From positions 1 through 20,810 of IMG/VR virus record IMGVR_UViG_3300031566_000453: 20,810 nucleotides of DNA, one strand, 5' to 3'. A program made the translations under genes and the position numbers. The notes beneath the pieces were generated by a model. The model had not been told where the DNA came from, searched no databases, and saw only the letters and a list, made by a program, of their open reading frames with translations. The stretch is from a virus. This document shows, one piece after another, positions 12,908 to 19,914 of this stretch; positions within the stretch are counted from its first letter, which is position 1, and each line of letters begins with the position of its first letter.

Positions 12908-12915
12908 GAGGTTTT

Positions 12916-13323
12916 ATGCCAAGTCACAAATATGCAGAAATATCAATTGGGGATCAGATTGAATATTATTCAGAAGAAGATGGTCTCTGGGGTGATTATA
13001 TGAGGATGCACGATTTCATTCAATGGAAGTCAATAAAGACGGTTGCCAGAAGATTCCTTTCACCAAAATACTACCAGCTCTTTGTCCTGCAGGGCGAAAG
13101 AGGATTCAGACAAGAAGATTTAGGTGTTGCTATGGGGTGTTCAAGGCAACTTGCCTCATACCATTTAACCATTGCTGTTGGCATACTGAGAGAAAAGTTT
13201 GCATTTTTTTTGCAAAACAGGGTATATATGAGGGGTGGATTTTCTGCTCACTGTTCGTATGAGCGATTATTGAAGGAGAATTTGTATAATGACAGGTTCA
13301 AAAAAGAAAAAATCTACATTTAA
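12916..13323 (+). CDS. Sigma-region-4-like transcription regulator (possible late-gene activator)
   Basis: The 135-residue protein has a central helix-turn-helix block at about 47-95 (LSPKYYQLFVLQ, then FRQEDLGVAMGCSRQLAS, then HLTIAVGILREKF) that resembles region 4 of sigma factors and ArpU-like late regulators. The N-terminus is acidic and the C-terminus basic (RFKKEKIYI). The position directly before the packaging genes suits a late activator. The DNA at 13205-13237, inside this gene, carries one copy of the repeated promoter-like element. An alternative role as the small terminase is less likely, since another gene fits that. It overlaps the zinc-ribbon gene by 35 nt. Confidence 0.65.
   Translation: MPSHKYAEISIGDQIEYYSEEDGLWGDYMRMHDFIQWKSIKTVARRFLSPKYYQLFVLQGERGFRQEDLGVAMGCSRQLASYHLTIAVGILREKFAFFLQNRVYMRGGFSAHCSYERLLKENLYNDRFKKEKIYI
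13205..13237 (+). promoter_or_regulatory. Candidate late promoter, copy 1
   Basis: A T tract, then TGCA (13211-13214), AAACAGGG, and TATATATGAGGGGTG (13223-13237). It matches the 19878-19910 element at 29 of 33 positions without gaps. It lies inside the regulator's coding region, 50-80 bp before the zinc-ribbon gene and the terminase cluster. Confidence 0.45.
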
Positions 13324-13459
13324 ATGTGATGGTTGTAAAGATAAATTTGTTGGTAAGGTTATACTCTACAATGGTAAGAAATATTGTGATGAGTGTATCA
13401 ACGAAAAATTTTTAACAAGGTCGTCCGCCAAAAGGTGTAAAGATATTTATATAGCGTAG
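13289..13459 (+). CDS. Small zinc-ribbon protein (56 aa)
   Basis: An ATG at 13289, with AAGGAG about ten bases upstream, opens 56 codons to TAG 13457-13459. Knuckles FKCDGCKDKF and KYCDECINEKF are spaced 20 residues apart, forming a treble-clef or LIM-like zinc unit with a basic N-terminus (TGSKKKKS). It begins inside the regulator gene and ends six bases before the putative small terminase. Role unknown; a transcription or packaging accessory is possible. Confidence 0.65.
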   Translation: MTGSKKKKSTFKCDGCKDKFVGKVILYNGKKYCDECINEKFLTRSSAKRCKDIYIA

Positions 13460-13465
13460 GAAAAT

Positions 13466-14335
13466 ATGATAGATGACACTAAAAGTGGTCTCAATCTTAA
13501 TAGTAATATAGATAGCTTTGAAATACCGCAAGATCAGTATTTAAAAATACTGAACGGTATGTTTATGGCCTTCTGGGGTAAGGTTAAAGGTTGTGACACA
13601 GAAGCCAATACAGAGGCTTATTGCAGGGGAATATTAAAACAATGTTCTACATGCTTTAAGCCAGATGGTGGTCTTTGGAAGAAACCACCAGGAATTAATG
13701 CTGCGGATTGGTATGAAAAACTATCTTTAAGGCTTAAAGTTTTTGGGTATGATATCAGTACCAATTCCTTGATAGGAAGAAGAGAGCCTAAAATATCCGC
13801 AAAGATTAAAGAACGTGGTAAAAAAGAAGAAAAAGAAGACCCGAACGAGAGAACGTTTTCCCTAAGAGAAAAAGCGATGTTTGAGGAGTTTAAGGAAAAG
13901 TTCGCCAATGACTTCCCAAGCTCGACAACAACCGCAGATGAACTTATGATTGAGAGACTGGCCTTCCTGTCAGTTCTTAATGCGAGGGACATAGACAACG
14001 TTTCACTTAGTCGTGACCTTACTAAAGAAATAAAAGATCTTACGGAGAGCCTCGGTGTCTCTGGTAAACAAAGGCAAGCCGCTATCAGTAATGATAAGAG
14101 TGGTACCCTTGAACAACTTAGCACGAAGTTTAGAAAAACTCTTGCGGAGCACATTGAGATTGAGTCTTTTTGGAAGCTCGAAGAAGCTAAGTGTGTTATA
14201 AATGCTGTAGAGCGTGGAACCACAGAAGAATTTTTAGCAATGTCATGGTTCAAAACTCTTTATGGAAACGATGTTGATGGAAAGCCTTTAACATATAAGA
14301 ATGTGAAAGCTTTTGTGGATAAGAAGCATGAGTGA
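13466..14335 (+). CDS. Putative small terminase subunit
   Basis: The 289-residue protein sits immediately before the large terminase and overlaps it by 8 nt, the standard place for the small subunit, which recognises phage DNA and regulates the packaging motor. The N-terminal region includes CSTCFKPDGGLWKKPPG, then a highly charged segment (KERGKKEEKEDPNE) leads into a helical C-terminal half (LREKAMFEEFKEKF, LTKEIKDLTESLG). No helix-turn-helix is obvious and the protein is longer than many small subunits, so the assignment rests on position. TAGGA six bases before the ATG supports the start. Confidence 0.5.
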   Translation: MIDDTKSGLNLNSNIDSFEIPQDQYLKILNGMFMAFWGKVKGCDTEANTEAYCRGILKQCSTCFKPDGGLWKKPPGINAADWYEKLSLRLKVFGYDISTNSLIGRREPKISAKIKERGKKEEKEDPNERTFSLREKAMFEEFKEKFANDFPSSTTTADELMIERLAFLSVLNARDIDNVSLSRDLTKEIKDLTESLGVSGKQRQAAISNDKSGTLEQLSTKFRKTLAEHIEIESFWKLEEAKCVINAVERGTTEEFLAMSWFKTLYGNDVDGKPLTYKNVKAFVDKKHE

Positions 14336-16172
14336 TGTAAAACTATCTAGAGAAGAATTGTTTTTATTCCCTCAAATGTATCTATTCTATAGAGCTTATC
14401 CAGTTCTTGCTGTTAGGGATTTGATAGGAATAACCCTATCCACACACCAGAGACTTGATCTAAGATTAAACTGGCAAACTGAGGCTAGAGATATTATAAG
14501 GATCTTTTCCCGTGGTATGTCAAAAACTTTCGGTGAGGCATTGTTTGGGATTCTGTCTTGCGTTTTATATCCTAGATTAAAAGTACTCTCGCTTGGAGCG
14601 GAGGGTTTTCGTCAGGGTAAAATGATACTTGAGGAAGCAGAGAGTATCATAAAGGGTGAGAAGGATGGACAGGAAGATAATGGCTTTGTTAGGGCTATGA
14701 TTAATACTGGTGGTAAGAGACTTTCTGGAAGTTTAGTGCGTAAGGATCCAGACCTTTGGAAGTTAGAATTTCTTAATGGTAGTGTTATTGGCACTGCCCC
14801 CATCGGGGTGAAGGGCGACGCCATTCGTGGTTTTCGTGCCCACATTGTACAAGTAGATGAGAGACGTGGATTAAAGAAAGAAATTAAAGATCGTGTTATA
14901 CGCCCTTTCTCTATTATAGATTACAATGTCATAACACAAAAAGCTGAATACGAAAATAAGAATATTGACTCTGGCACACTTCAATATGAAGAAGATGATT
15001 ATACTAAAGAACTTGAAGAGTACATGAGATTGATAAAAGAGGGTAGTGAGCACCATCTTGTTGTTAAGTTTATTTATCCAGATGCATTCGACGAAGCAAA
15101 AGATGGGGAAGAATATAAATATGAAACGAAGTATTTCAATAAGAAGTTAAAATTTTGGAGTGTTCCTTATGGCATCAAAGTCGATGACCTTGAGGGAGAA
15201 CTTGACAAGATAACTACAGATATTGAATCTTGGCGTAGTGAGCATTTATGTGTACCAATGAGGGCAACTGGAGATTATTATCCATTTGGTTTAATTAATG
15301 CCGTAGCCGAGAAAAGAGTATTTACAGACGAAGAGTATATGGAACTCACTGGACCCGATATGGAAGTGGCTACAATGTATCTACGCCCAAAGTTAAAGTG
15401 TGCGGATCCATGTGTTCTTAGTGTTGATGTTGCCCGTGAACATGATATGACATCTTTCACCGTAACTAGAATGGGTCCATTATCTACGGGGGTTTGGAAT
15501 CCAGTTACACAGGAAGGTAAAACAAAGTTCTGTAATACGATTTGGGCTTACGAAGAGAAGCATATGCAGGATACGGACGCAGCACTAAAGATCTATGAGA
15601 TAATGTCAATGTTTGAAAACATAGTCGTTGTTGCCCTAGATAAAAGAGGTGGTGGTTCGAGTGTTCGTGATCAGCTCTACAGAGTAGTAAAGGAGGGCAT
15701 AGCCCCTGATTTTGAGATTCTGTACGACCCAAATGATGATGATGAGGGGGGCATTGCAACACTTCTTAAGGATAGAAAAGGTCAATTGCTAAGTTTTAAT
15801 AATAGACTCCGCCTTGTTTCATATTCAGATGAGGAAAATACTAAGGTGAACCGTAGTCTTAAAACCGCAATGGGGGAAGAAAGATTTTATTTTTGTGGTG
15901 GTGACGAAAAGGTAGACGAGGAAATACAGATGGTTAGAAATTATGTAAATGTTATACCTCGTCAGTTTAGAATGATTAAGATTAAGCCTACTAAGAATTG
16001 GCTTAACTTTACAACTCCTAATCCAGAGCAAGATTTGAAGGATTTATATTCTTCTACAATCTACGGATGGGGGGAAATAATGCAACTTATTCACGATGAG
16101 GATATCAGTAGGTCATCTGTAGCATCGACTATTGCACCTACTTTTACGCTAAAAATGAGAAGAGAGATATAA
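14328..16172 (+). CDS. terL: Terminase large subunit (packaging ATPase/nuclease)
   Basis: This 614-residue protein has the two-domain terminase layout. The ATPase part has a phage-type Walker A, FSRGMSKTF near residues 60-68, and a Walker B ending QVDERR with D177-E178. The RNase H-like nuclease part begins LSVDVAREHD with the metal-binding D367, followed by VVVALDKRGGGSSVRDQL, typical of the second acidic motif. It pumps DNA into the prohead and cuts concatemers. The ATG at 14328 is chosen over a TTG at 14313 because it gives a natural start (MSDVKLSREEL) and is the nearest to a purine run. The portal gene overlaps its stop by one base. Confidence 0.9.
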   Translation: MSDVKLSREELFLFPQMYLFYRAYPVLAVRDLIGITLSTHQRLDLRLNWQTEARDIIRIFSRGMSKTFGEALFGILSCVLYPRLKVLSLGAEGFRQGKMILEEAESIIKGEKDGQEDNGFVRAMINTGGKRLSGSLVRKDPDLWKLEFLNGSVIGTAPIGVKGDAIRGFRAHIVQVDERRGLKKEIKDRVIRPFSIIDYNVITQKAEYENKNIDSGTLQYEEDDYTKELEEYMRLIKEGSEHHLVVKFIYPDAFDEAKDGEEYKYETKYFNKKLKFWSVPYGIKVDDLEGELDKITTDIESWRSEHLCVPMRATGDYYPFGLINAVAEKRVFTDEEYMELTGPDMEVATMYLRPKLKCADPCVLSVDVAREHDMTSFTVTRMGPLSTGVWNPVTQEGKTKFCNTIWAYEEKHMQDTDAALKIYEIMSMFENIVVVALDKRGGGSSVRDQLYRVVKEGIAPDFEILYDPNDDDEGGIATLLKDRKGQLLSFNNRLRLVSYSDEENTKVNRSLKTAMGEERFYFCGGDEKVDEEIQMVRNYVNVIPRQFRMIKIKPTKNWLNFTTPNPEQDLKDLYSSTIYGWGEIMQLIHDEDISRSSVASTIAPTFTLKMRREI

Positions 16173-17851
16173 TGGCTAAGACTGAGTTGACTAAAGACGA
16201 GCGACTTGATTTATCAAAAAGTATTTACGACAAAGCTAAATCAATGGGTCTTTCGGTTGAGCATAACCCATCTAATTTGGGCGGGCTTTTAACCATTGGA
16301 TCCGATATAAAAAATAAAGCAGCTTCACATATTGAGTGGCAAGTTAATAAAGATGGCAATGTCCACATGGCTGGTACACTTCCTAGCAATACTAGTTCTG
16401 GATATAATCTTCTTGTTGACGCAAAAGACTATGAATCCGATACTATTGAGCGTAAGGATAAAATTCTATTAAGTAGAAAAGCGGTTAGATACGAAGGGAT
16501 TGTAGCAAGTGCAATAGAGGCTTTAGTGGAAGTGCCTACTCTTGGTGGTTGGTATATAAATTGTAAAGATGAAGACCTTAGAAAACTGTGTTACTATTGG
16601 GCTAAATGGTTTAATAGTATGGGCGATAACGGAGCGATCAATTCGGATGAGACAAGAGTACAGACCGTAGGCGGGATTGAATTGTTTTCAATGCACTGTC
16701 TTTGGCAATTATACCAAGATGGCGATTCTGTCGTAACGGAATCGTGGGAACATGCTGTTGTCCCAGAGTTAGGTGGAAAGCGTTTTAATCTTCCAGTACG
16801 TTATATTGATCATGATGTCGCTGAATGTGAAATACCAGAAGCGTTGGCTGCTATGGGTATTGAGGTTATCACTGTGGAAATGGACAGTGATCTTCAGGCT
16901 GTTGTCCAGGGTAGCGGTGATCTTGATGATAATCAGAAGCTTTTACTCAAGACCATTCCGCCAGAGATGTTAAAAAAAATGAAAGAAAGTGGCGAAACAA
17001 AATTTATTCTTCCATCTGAGTTTACAACTCATTTTAGCCGTAAAAACAACGAAAGAGATGCTTGGGGAAATCCATTTACAATTAAAGCTTTTCCGTCATT
17101 AGCCTTTAAGCATAGGCTTCGTGCCCTAGATAATGCAACGATCGACGGATTAATTCAGCGGGTGTGGATTGTCAAGCTGGGAATGGAAAATGAACAGCAT
17201 CCATTAGCTGTTCCAGATGATAGCAGGGTTCTTTTGGCCGTTAGCGCTTTCAGACAATTACAGACACAGAATTTTTTGATTTGGGGCGGGCAAGACCTAA
17301 CTACCGAAGAATTTGGCAGTTCCCAAAACAATATTTTAAGTCTTAATGACAGATACCAACAAGCCGATAGAGACATCCTTGCCTCGTTAGCTGTACCAAG
17401 AGTGCTTATAGATGGTGAGGGTGTTGGTAAGGGAATTGAATCATACGCCAAAACAATTGCTCAAATGGAGCGGTATCAGATTATGATTGGGCGTTGGATT
17501 GAACATAAACTTCGTCAGATAGCCGAGGAAAATAATTTCAAAGATGAGTTTCCAACATTTCATTGGAATTTTCTTAAAATGTCTGATCAACAGAAAGCTA
17601 AGAATATTGTTAATAAGATGTATGAGAATGGTGGACTTGGTATTAGAGCTTATCTGAATATGTCAGGTGTTGCCGCCGATGAAGTTATTAAAGAGGCCCA
17701 AGAGGAAAAGGAAAGCGGATTAAAGGATACTTTGCCATTGCCAAATATTCCATTTACAAAACAGGATGACCGTGAAGGTGTTCCTGACGGGGATGGGGAT
17801 AATCCTGATTCTAAAAAGCCAGATCCAGATTCTAATAGGGATACAGAATGA
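16172..17851 (+). CDS. Portal protein
   Basis: The 559-residue protein follows the terminase by a one-base overlap and has the size and features of phage portals. There is an N-terminal acidic/basic segment, a central region with DSVVTESWEHAVV and PVRYIDHD, a long helix region (FKHRLRALDNATIDGLIQRVWIVK in the crown/stem area), the DRYQQADRDILASLAVPRVLI segment (parts: DRYQQADRDIL, VPRVLIDGEG) that resembles the conserved portal stretch before the C-terminus, and a hydrophilic Asp/Pro/Lys-rich tail. It forms the dodecameric ring through which DNA passes. The ATGA junction at 17848-17851 joins it to the zinc-finger HNH gene. Specific family not assigned. Confidence 0.8.
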   Translation: MAKTELTKDERLDLSKSIYDKAKSMGLSVEHNPSNLGGLLTIGSDIKNKAASHIEWQVNKDGNVHMAGTLPSNTSSGYNLLVDAKDYESDTIERKDKILLSRKAVRYEGIVASAIEALVEVPTLGGWYINCKDEDLRKLCYYWAKWFNSMGDNGAINSDETRVQTVGGIELFSMHCLWQLYQDGDSVVTESWEHAVVPELGGKRFNLPVRYIDHDVAECEIPEALAAMGIEVITVEMDSDLQAVVQGSGDLDDNQKLLLKTIPPEMLKKMKESGETKFILPSEFTTHFSRKNNERDAWGNPFTIKAFPSLAFKHRLRALDNATIDGLIQRVWIVKLGMENEQHPLAVPDDSRVLLAVSAFRQLQTQNFLIWGGQDLTTEEFGSSQNNILSLNDRYQQADRDILASLAVPRVLIDGEGVGKGIESYAKTIAQMERYQIMIGRWIEHKLRQIAEENNFKDEFPTFHWNFLKMSDQQKAKNIVNKMYENGGLGIRAYLNMSGVAADEVIKEAQEEKESGLKDTLPLPNIPFTKQDDREGVPDGDGDNPDSKKPDPDSNRDTE

Positions 17852-18987
17852 TAGAAGCAACCTGTCAACAATGTAATAAAAAATTTGGAACTTATTCATC
17901 TTTGATAGCAAGGGGTAAGGGTAAATATTGTTCTAGAAAATGTTTTGATATTGGAAGAATAAATTCTATAGAAAGAATTTGTAAAGCTTGTAACAAAAAA
18001 TTTATGATTTGGCCTAGCCGATTAAATGTTGATGGTGGTCATTATTGTTCTATAGAATGTTATCATCCTAATAAAAGTTTTATGAAAAAATGTAAAACTT
18101 GTGGTAAAAAATTTACAGCTTGGGCATCTGTTATAAAAAAGGGCGGTGGTAAATACTGTTCTAAAAAATGTATGGGCTTGGGTTATGATAAAAAAATTTC
18201 AATAATGTGTGAACATTGTGGTAAAAAATTTAAAGCATCTCAATCTCGTATAAATAGGGGTGGGGTTAAATATTGTTCTGTTAAATGCAGAAGTGAAAAT
18301 AATATAGTGAATATTGAATGTTTGGTTTGTAAGAAAATTTTTAATATTCCTTTAAGTGTGAAAAAAAGGGGATCGGGCATTTACTGTTCAATGAAATGCA
18401 TGTCTATTGGTTATGTAAAAAAAGTAAAAGTAAAATGTAAAGTTTGTGATGATATATTTGAAACAATACCAAGTAAGTTATTACTTGGATATGGAAAATA
18501 TTGTTCTCAAGATTGTATGGGTATTGGAAGAAGAACTTCTGTAGAAAAAGAATGTCTGCATTGTGGTAAAAAGTTTATGGTTACCCCATATAAAATAAAA
18601 AGAGGTTGTGGAAAATATTGTTCACAAAAATGCTATTTTGACAGTGGTTATCTTGTTGAAAAGGAATGTAAAACTTGTGGTAAAAAATTTAAAGCATCTC
18701 AATCTCAGATTAAAAGAGGTTGGGGTTTATATTGTTCCCGAGAGTGTAGTGGTAAAGGCAGAACTATTCATACAAGTGGACAAAGATTCCTTGATACCCA
18801 AAGAAAAAAAGCTAGAAAATTAGCCTTAAAAACATTTAAACCAATATGTGTTGTTTGTGGATTACCAGAAGATCATGTTCATCATAAAAATTGCAATCCA
18901 GCGGACAATAATTTAAGCAACTTGGAATTTAGGTGTATACCGTGCCATATAGACATTCACAGAGAAATCAGAGAGAGGGCTGGGTGA
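17848..18987 (+). CDS. HNH endonuclease with eight tandem C4 zinc fingers
   Basis: The 379-residue protein carries eight consecutive zinc units, each exactly C-x2-C-x18-C-x3-C, with first cysteines at residues 6, 45, 82, 121, 158, 197, 236 and 274. The common pattern is CxxCGKKF, a basic/Ser segment, a Gly-rich turn, and YCSxxC, joined by 10-12-residue linkers often containing GxG. A basic linker (QRKKARKLALK) leads to an HNH domain: C334-x2-C337, HVHHKN (343-348), NNLSNLEFRC and C363-x2-C366-H367. Read from family habit, the fingers bind DNA and HNH cuts or nicks. The gene overlaps the portal by ATGA, is markedly richer in A/T than its neighbours, and separates portal from amidase, which suggests a mobile insertion. 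Confidence 0.9.
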   Translation: MIEATCQQCNKKFGTYSSLIARGKGKYCSRKCFDIGRINSIERICKACNKKFMIWPSRLNVDGGHYCSIECYHPNKSFMKKCKTCGKKFTAWASVIKKGGGKYCSKKCMGLGYDKKISIMCEHCGKKFKASQSRINRGGVKYCSVKCRSENNIVNIECLVCKKIFNIPLSVKKRGSGIYCSMKCMSIGYVKKVKVKCKVCDDIFETIPSKLLLGYGKYCSQDCMGIGRRTSVEKECLHCGKKFMVTPYKIKRGCGKYCSQKCYFDSGYLVEKECKTCGKKFKASQSQIKRGWGLYCSRECSGKGRTIHTSGQRFLDTQRKKARKLALKTFKPICVVCGLPEDHVHHKNCNPADNNLSNLEFRCIPCHIDIHREIRERAG

Positions 18988-18991
18988 TCGT

Positions 18992-19549
18992 ATGAAGCTA
19001 CGCATTCTAATTGACCCTGGCCACGGCGGAAAAGATAGTGGGGCCGTAGGTCCAGCAGGCACTTTAGAAAAAGATCTTAATCTCATATATTCTAAAAAAA
19101 TATATAGCATTCTCGATGCAAATCCCACATTCGACCCATCTCTTACCAGAGATGACGACATCTACATAAGGTTGTGCGACAGGGCGACCAAGGCAATTAC
19201 TGAAAAAGCGCATATATTCGTTAGCATTCATTGTAATGCCAGCGTATCACAGAAACCAAAAGATATGCAGACATATTATTACAATGCAAAGAAAGACAAG
19301 CCTTTAGCACAGGCAATATTTAGTACGACAGATAAGGTTGATAATGTTACTTCCAAGTTTAGCCGTGTGATATTCGGCAATTTCTACGTTCTCAGGAGAT
19401 TGAAGGATAGCAACATACCAGCGTGTCTTGTTGAAGTAGCATTTTTATCAAACCCAAACGACGAAATTTTATTAAACAATCAGGAATTCCAGAAAGAATT
19501 TTGCCAAGAAGTGGTAAAAGGCATACGGGCTTTTATTTTATTGAGTTAA
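18992..19549 (+). CDS. N-acetylmuramoyl-L-alanine amidase (Amidase_3)
   Basis: This 185-residue protein is a bare zinc amidase of the Amidase_3 family: IDPGHGG with H11, LEKDLNL with E26, FVSIHCNA with H80, and the catalytic glutamate in CLVEVAFLSN (E148). It cleaves the bond between N-acetylmuramic acid and L-alanine in peptidoglycan. There is no signal peptide, transmembrane span or cell-wall-binding domain, so release would need a holin, or the protein acts from the virion. It sits among head genes rather than in a lysis cassette. GGGTGAT, complementary to the 16S rRNA 3' end, lies three bases before the ATG. Confidence 0.9.
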   Translation: MKLRILIDPGHGGKDSGAVGPAGTLEKDLNLIYSKKIYSILDANPTFDPSLTRDDDIYIRLCDRATKAITEKAHIFVSIHCNASVSQKPKDMQTYYYNAKKDKPLAQAIFSTTDKVDNVTSKFSRVIFGNFYVLRRLKDSNIPACLVEVAFLSNPNDEILLNNQEFQKEFCQEVVKGIRAFILLS

Positions 19550-19550
19550 A

Positions 19551-19564
19551 TCTTAACGTTAAGA
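19551..19564. promoter_or_regulatory. Perfect 14-bp palindrome before the Ser/Thr-tail gene
   Basis: TCTTAACGTTAAGA is a perfect palindrome immediately after the amidase stop. Its right arm overlaps the AAGAGGAG ribosome site (19561-19568) of the next gene. It may be an operator or a small translational control; with no loop it is a poor hairpin. Confidence 0.35.
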
Positions 19565-19577
19565 GGAGAAATCCAAC

Positions 19578-19817
19578 ATGAGTAACAAACTATATCCAAC
19601 TGGTAAAACGGTGACGCTTGACTACGCCGACAAGTTGAATGTCGCTGATGCGAATGATAAAGACCAGATTAAAACGATCACTATTTTAGATCTAATAACT
19701 AAACTTGGTCTGACCACTAGCACATCGACAAGCTCTAGTACTTCAACAACGAGCTCTAGTACTACAAGTACTAGTTCTAGTACAACAAGTTCTAGTACTA
19801 CAAGTACAACGTCGTAA
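19578..19817 (+). CDS. Small protein with long Ser/Thr-repeat tail
   Basis: The 79-residue protein has a short folded part (LYPTGKTVTLDYADKLN, KTITILDLITKLGL) and then about 34 residues made only of Ser and Thr. The tail is encoded by imperfect 15-24-bp DNA repeats. AAGAGGAG ten bases before the ATG gives a strong start. It is the last gene before a terminator, in the head module, so a small virion or decoration protein is likely. A shorter tail of the same composition ends the protein at 4304-4603. No enzyme motif is seen; the function is unknown. Confidence 0.75.
   Translation: MSNKLYPTGKTVTLDYADKLNVADANDKDQIKTITILDLITKLGLTTSTSTSSSTSTTSSSTTSTSSSTTSSSTTSTTS
19731..19811 (+). repeat. Imperfect tandem repeats encoding a Ser/Thr tail
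   Basis: Four degenerate units each beginning AGCTCTAGTAC or AGTTCTAGTAC, at 19731, 19752, 19773 and 19788, of 21, 21, 15 and 24 bp. They keep the reading frame and give only Ser/Thr codons. The unit lengths (multiples of three) suggest slippage-driven length variation. Confidence 0.75.
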
Positions 19818-19829
19818 TTTACATTAATG

Positions 19830-19852
19830 AGCCCTCTTTTTGAGGGCTTTTT
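19830..19852 (+). terminator. Strong rho-independent terminator
   Basis: A perfect 7-bp stem AGCCCTC (19830-19836) / GAGGGCT (19842-19848) with a five-T loop is followed by a T run. It ends the terminase-to-Ser/Thr-tail transcription unit. Confidence 0.92.
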
Positions 19853-19877
19853 ATCTTTTTTTTATTTTTTTGCAATA

Positions 19878-19910
19878 TTTTTTTGCATTACGGGGTATAT
19901 ATGAGAGGTG
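19878..19910 (+). promoter_or_regulatory. Candidate late promoter, copy 2
   Basis: Seven T's, TGCA (19884-19887), TTACGGGG and TATATATGAGAGGTG (19896-19910). It lies between the terminator and the protease gene in non-coding DNA, and matches copy 1 (13205-13237) at 29 of 33 positions with identical spacing. The GAGAGGTG at its end doubles as the Shine-Dalgarno of the next gene. Confidence 0.6.
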
Positions 19911-19914
19911 TTTT

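Noticed and set aside
13618-14253. Long minus-strand open frame (211 codons) opposite the putative small terminase
   Set aside because: It is Ser/Leu-rich with no motif or ribosome site, lies wholly within a plus-strand gene in a consistent operon, and is a codon-bias shadow.
19731-19811. CRISPR-like repeats
   Set aside because: The units are contiguous, in frame and code for Ser/Thr; there are no spacers.
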